64,000 bases of DNA from Streptomyces sp. AC1-42W (GTDB lineage Bacteria > Actinomycetota > Actinomycetes > Streptomycetales > Streptomycetaceae). Below are positions 61,997 to 64,000 of the stretch, in pieces; position 1 is the stretch's first letter; every line of letters starts with the position of its first letter. The notes under the pieces are model-generated. The model did not search any database and was not told where the DNA came from. It was given only the letters and a program-made list of their open reading frames with translations. A program made the translations under genes and the position numbers. The stretch lies in NCBI RefSeq assembly GCF_003248355.1, contig NZ_QKWY01000001.1, forward strand, positions 1,446,001-1,510,000. The letters are read 5' to 3'.

Positions 61997-64000
61997 GTGG
62001 CGGGCACACGGGACGCGGACACACGGGACGCGGGGCACGGGCAGCACAGCGGCTGGGCGCGCAGACTGAGCGGCTACGCCTGGCGCTACCGGCGCAACGT
62101 CCTGCTGGCGCTCGGCTCCTCGCTGGGCGGCATGGCCGTGATGGCCCTCGTCCCGCTCCTCACCAAGGTCATCATCGACGACGTGGTCGTCGGCCACACC
62201 CGCTCCCTGGCCGTCTGGACCGGACTGCTGATCGCCGCGGCCGTCGTCGTCTACGCCTTCACGTACATCCGCCGCTACTACGGCGGCCGGCTCGCCCTCG
62301 ACGTCCAGCACGACCTGCGTACGGGCATGTACGCGTCCATCGCCCGGCTCGACGGCAGACGCCAGGACGAACTGTCCACCGGACAGGTCGTCGGCCGCGC
62401 CACCAGCGACCTCCAGCTCATCCAGGGTCTGCTCTTCATGCTCCCGATGACCATCGGGAACGTCCTGCTCTTCCTGATCTCCCTGGTGATCATGGCGTGG
62501 CTGTCGCCGCTGCTGACCCTCGTCGCCGTCGCCGTCGCCCCCGCCCTCTGGTACATCGCCCGCCGCTCCCGCACCCGCCTCTTCCCCGCCACCTGGTACG
62601 CCCAGTCGCAGGCGGCCGCCGTCGCCGGCGTCGTGGACGGGGCCGTCTCCGGCGTCCGCGTCGTCAAGGGCTTCGGCCAGGAGGAGCAGGAGACCGGCAA
62701 GTTGCGCGAGGTCGGCCGCAAGCTGTTCGCCGGCCGGCTGCGCACCATCCGGCTGAACGCCCGCTACACCCCGGCCCTCCAGTCCGTGCCCGCGCTCGGC
62801 CAGGTCGCCATGCTCGCCCTCGGCGGCTGGCTGGCCACCCGCGGCGAGATCACCCTCGGCACGTTCGTCGCGTTCTCCACATACCTCGCCCAGCTCGTCG
62901 GCCCGGTCCGGATGCTCGCCATGGTCCTCACCGTCGGCCAGCAGGCCCGCGCCGGCGTGGAACGCGTCCTGGAACTCATCGACACCGAACCCACCCTCAC
63001 CGACGGCACCAAGGAACTGCCCGCCGACGCCCCGGCGAGCGTCGAGTTCGAGGACGTGCGGTTCGGCTACGACGAGGACCGCCCCGTCCTGGACGGCTTC
63101 TCGCTCACCATCGAACCCGGCGAGACCGTCGCCGTCGTCGGCGCCTCCGGCAGCGGCAAGTCCACCGTCTCCCTGCTGCTGCCCCGCTTCTACGACGTCT
63201 CGCACGGCGCCGTCCTCGTCGGCGGCCACGACGTGCGGGAACTGACCCTCGACTCGCTGCGCGCCGCCATCGGACTCGTCCCCGAGGACAGCTTCCTGTT
63301 CTCCGACACCGTCCGCGCCAACATCGCCTACGGGCTGCCCGGCGCCACCGACGAACAGATAGCACAGGCCGCCCGCTCCGCCCAGGCCGACCGGTTCATC
63401 GCCGAACTGCCCCACGGCTACGACACCAAGGTCGGCGAGCACGGGCTCACCCTCTCCGGCGGCCAGCGCCAGCGCATCGCGCTCGCCCGCGCCATCCTCA
63501 CCGACCCCCGCCTCCTCGTCCTCGACGACGCCACCTCCGCCGTGGACGCCCGCGTCGAGCACGAGATCCACGAGGCGCTGCGCCAGGTGATGGCCGGACG
63601 CACCACCCTCCTCATCGCCCACCGCCGCTCCACCCTCAACCTCGCCGACCGGATCGCCGTCCTGGAGAACGGCCGGCTCGCCGACCTCGGCACCCACGAG
63701 GAACTGGAACGCCGCTGCCCGCTCTACCGGCGCCTGCTCACCGACCCGGACGAGCTGGGCGCGCCCTCGCCCGGCCACCGCCCGGCCGCCGTGGCGAAGG
63801 CCGTCGAGGACCCCGCGCGCGACCGCGCCCTCCAGGAGGAGATCGACGCCGAGTTCGACGCCGAGCGCGGCATCACCCCCGAGCTGTGGGTGCGCCGCGA
63901 GGAGGGCCGCGGCACCGACACGGCGGGCACCCCGGCCACCCCGGAGCTGCTCGCCCAGGTGGCGGCCCTGCCCCCGGCGACCGACACGCCGGACGTGGAC
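61997..64000 (+). CDS. ABC transporter, membrane + ATPase half (runs off the window)
   Basis: Starts at GTG 61997 with GGGAGG 6 bp upstream; 668 codons are in the window with no stop. Six-helix exporter-type membrane domain (about 20-325), then ATPase with Walker [30 protein letters not shown] (Q-loop region), [16 protein letters not shown] and [13 protein letters not shown]-loop IAHR. The Asp replacing the catalytic Glu after Walker B (DDATS) implies a degenerate site, as in heterodimeric exporters. The long tail after the ATPase suggests a fused second half to follow. Confidence 0.93.
   Translation, partial: MAGTRDADTRDAGHGQHSGWARRLSGYAWRYRRNVLLALGSSLGGMAVMALVPLLTKVIIDDVVVGHTRSLAVWTGLLIAAAVVVYAFTYIRRYYGGRLALDVQHDLRTGMYASIARLDGRRQDELSTGQVVGRATSDLQLIQGLLFMLPMTIGNVLLFLISLVIMAWLSPLLTLVAVAVAPALWYIARRSRTRLFPATWYAQSQAAAVAGVVDGAVSGVRVVKGFGQEEQETGKLREVGRKLFAGRLRTIRLNARYTPALQSVPALGQVAMLALGGWLATRGEITLGTFVAFSTYLAQLVGPVRMLAMVLTVGQQARAGVERVLELIDTEPTLTDGTKELPADAPASVEFEDVRFGYDEDRPVLDGFSLTIEPGETVAVVGASGSGKSTVSLLLPRFYDVSHGAVLVGGHDVRELTLDSLRAAIGLVPEDSFLFSDTVRANIAYGLPGATDEQIAQAARSAQADRFIAELPHGYDTKVGEHGLTLSGGQRQRIALARAILTDPRLLVLDDATSAVDARVEHEIHEALRQVMAGRTTLLIAHRRSTLNLADRIAVLENGRLADLGTHEELERRCPLYRRLLTDPDELGAPSPGHRPAAVAKAVEDPARDRALQEEIDAEFDAERGITPELWVRREEGRGTDTAGTPATPELLAQVAALPPATDTPDVD

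Overview
The window is chromosomal DNA of a Streptomyces species. Base composition is very GC-rich, GTG starts and 4-bp stop/start overlaps are common, and a recognisable core block is present: a LacI regulator (probably cebR), tRNA-His, ornA, adpA with an in-frame TTA (bldA) codon, glmS, a GH20 hexosaminidase, a desE-type siderophore-binding lipoprotein and a leucine/isovalerate catabolic operon. From memory this order follows S. coelicolor SCO2794 down to about SCO2770, with three clear departures described below. All comparisons with other genomes are from memory; no search was run.

Region 1 (0.6-16.9 kb) is a candidate natural-product cluster placed between the LacI gene and tRNA-His. A large SARP regulator faces away from a run of plus-strand genes: a clavaminate-synthase/arginine-hydroxylase-like oxygenase, a LysE exporter, a luciferase-like oxidoreductase, an AurF-like diiron oxygenase, an ATP-grasp ligase, two FemAB/GNAT-fold transferases flanking an MFS exporter, a methyltransferase, a PAT-type acetyltransferase, a GlmS-like double-SIS protein without its amidotransferase half, and a glutathionylspermidine-synthase-like ligase. 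A gamma-glutamylcyclotransferase-like gene lies antisense inside it. There is no NRPS or PKS, so amide bonds would have to come from the ATP-grasp and FemAB-type enzymes. I do not recognise the product.

Region 2 (17-41.5 kb) is mostly core: tRNA-His, ornA-adpA, a universal stress protein, glmS, GH20 with a DasR-like site, and desE with an iron box. The desF/desABCD genes expected between desE and the hexosaminidase are absent. A TetR-controlled operon (MCC beta, MCC alpha, HMG-CoA lyase, isovaleryl-CoA-dehydrogenase-type enzyme) follows, then an unusual acyltransferase-SGNH-GH16 fusion with a cellulose-synthase-like glycosyltransferase preceded by two DasR-like sites, a phosphatase-like protein, a CDF transporter, a TesB thioesterase carrying a 42-bp palindromic in-frame insert, and an acyl-CoA dehydrogenase.

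Region 3 (41.7-57.9 kb) is a type VII secretion locus on the minus strand: small membrane protein, EccD, an EspI/ParA-like ATPase, a three-ATPase EccC, two ESAT-6-type proteins, a DUF6507-like protein, a 898-residue polymorphic toxin ending in a PD-(D/E)xK nuclease-like domain, and then an array of immunity genes (three Imm49 on the minus strand, two unrecognised genes between them, and a fourth Imm49 on the plus strand). Toxin and first immunity gene overlap by 4 bp. EccB, EccE and MycP are not in the window.

Region 4 (58.1-64 kb) returns to core metabolism on the plus strand: an agmatinase-family ureohydrolase coupled to a TPP enzyme, a secreted class-A-beta-lactamase-like serine hydrolase, and the start of an ABC exporter that runs off the window.
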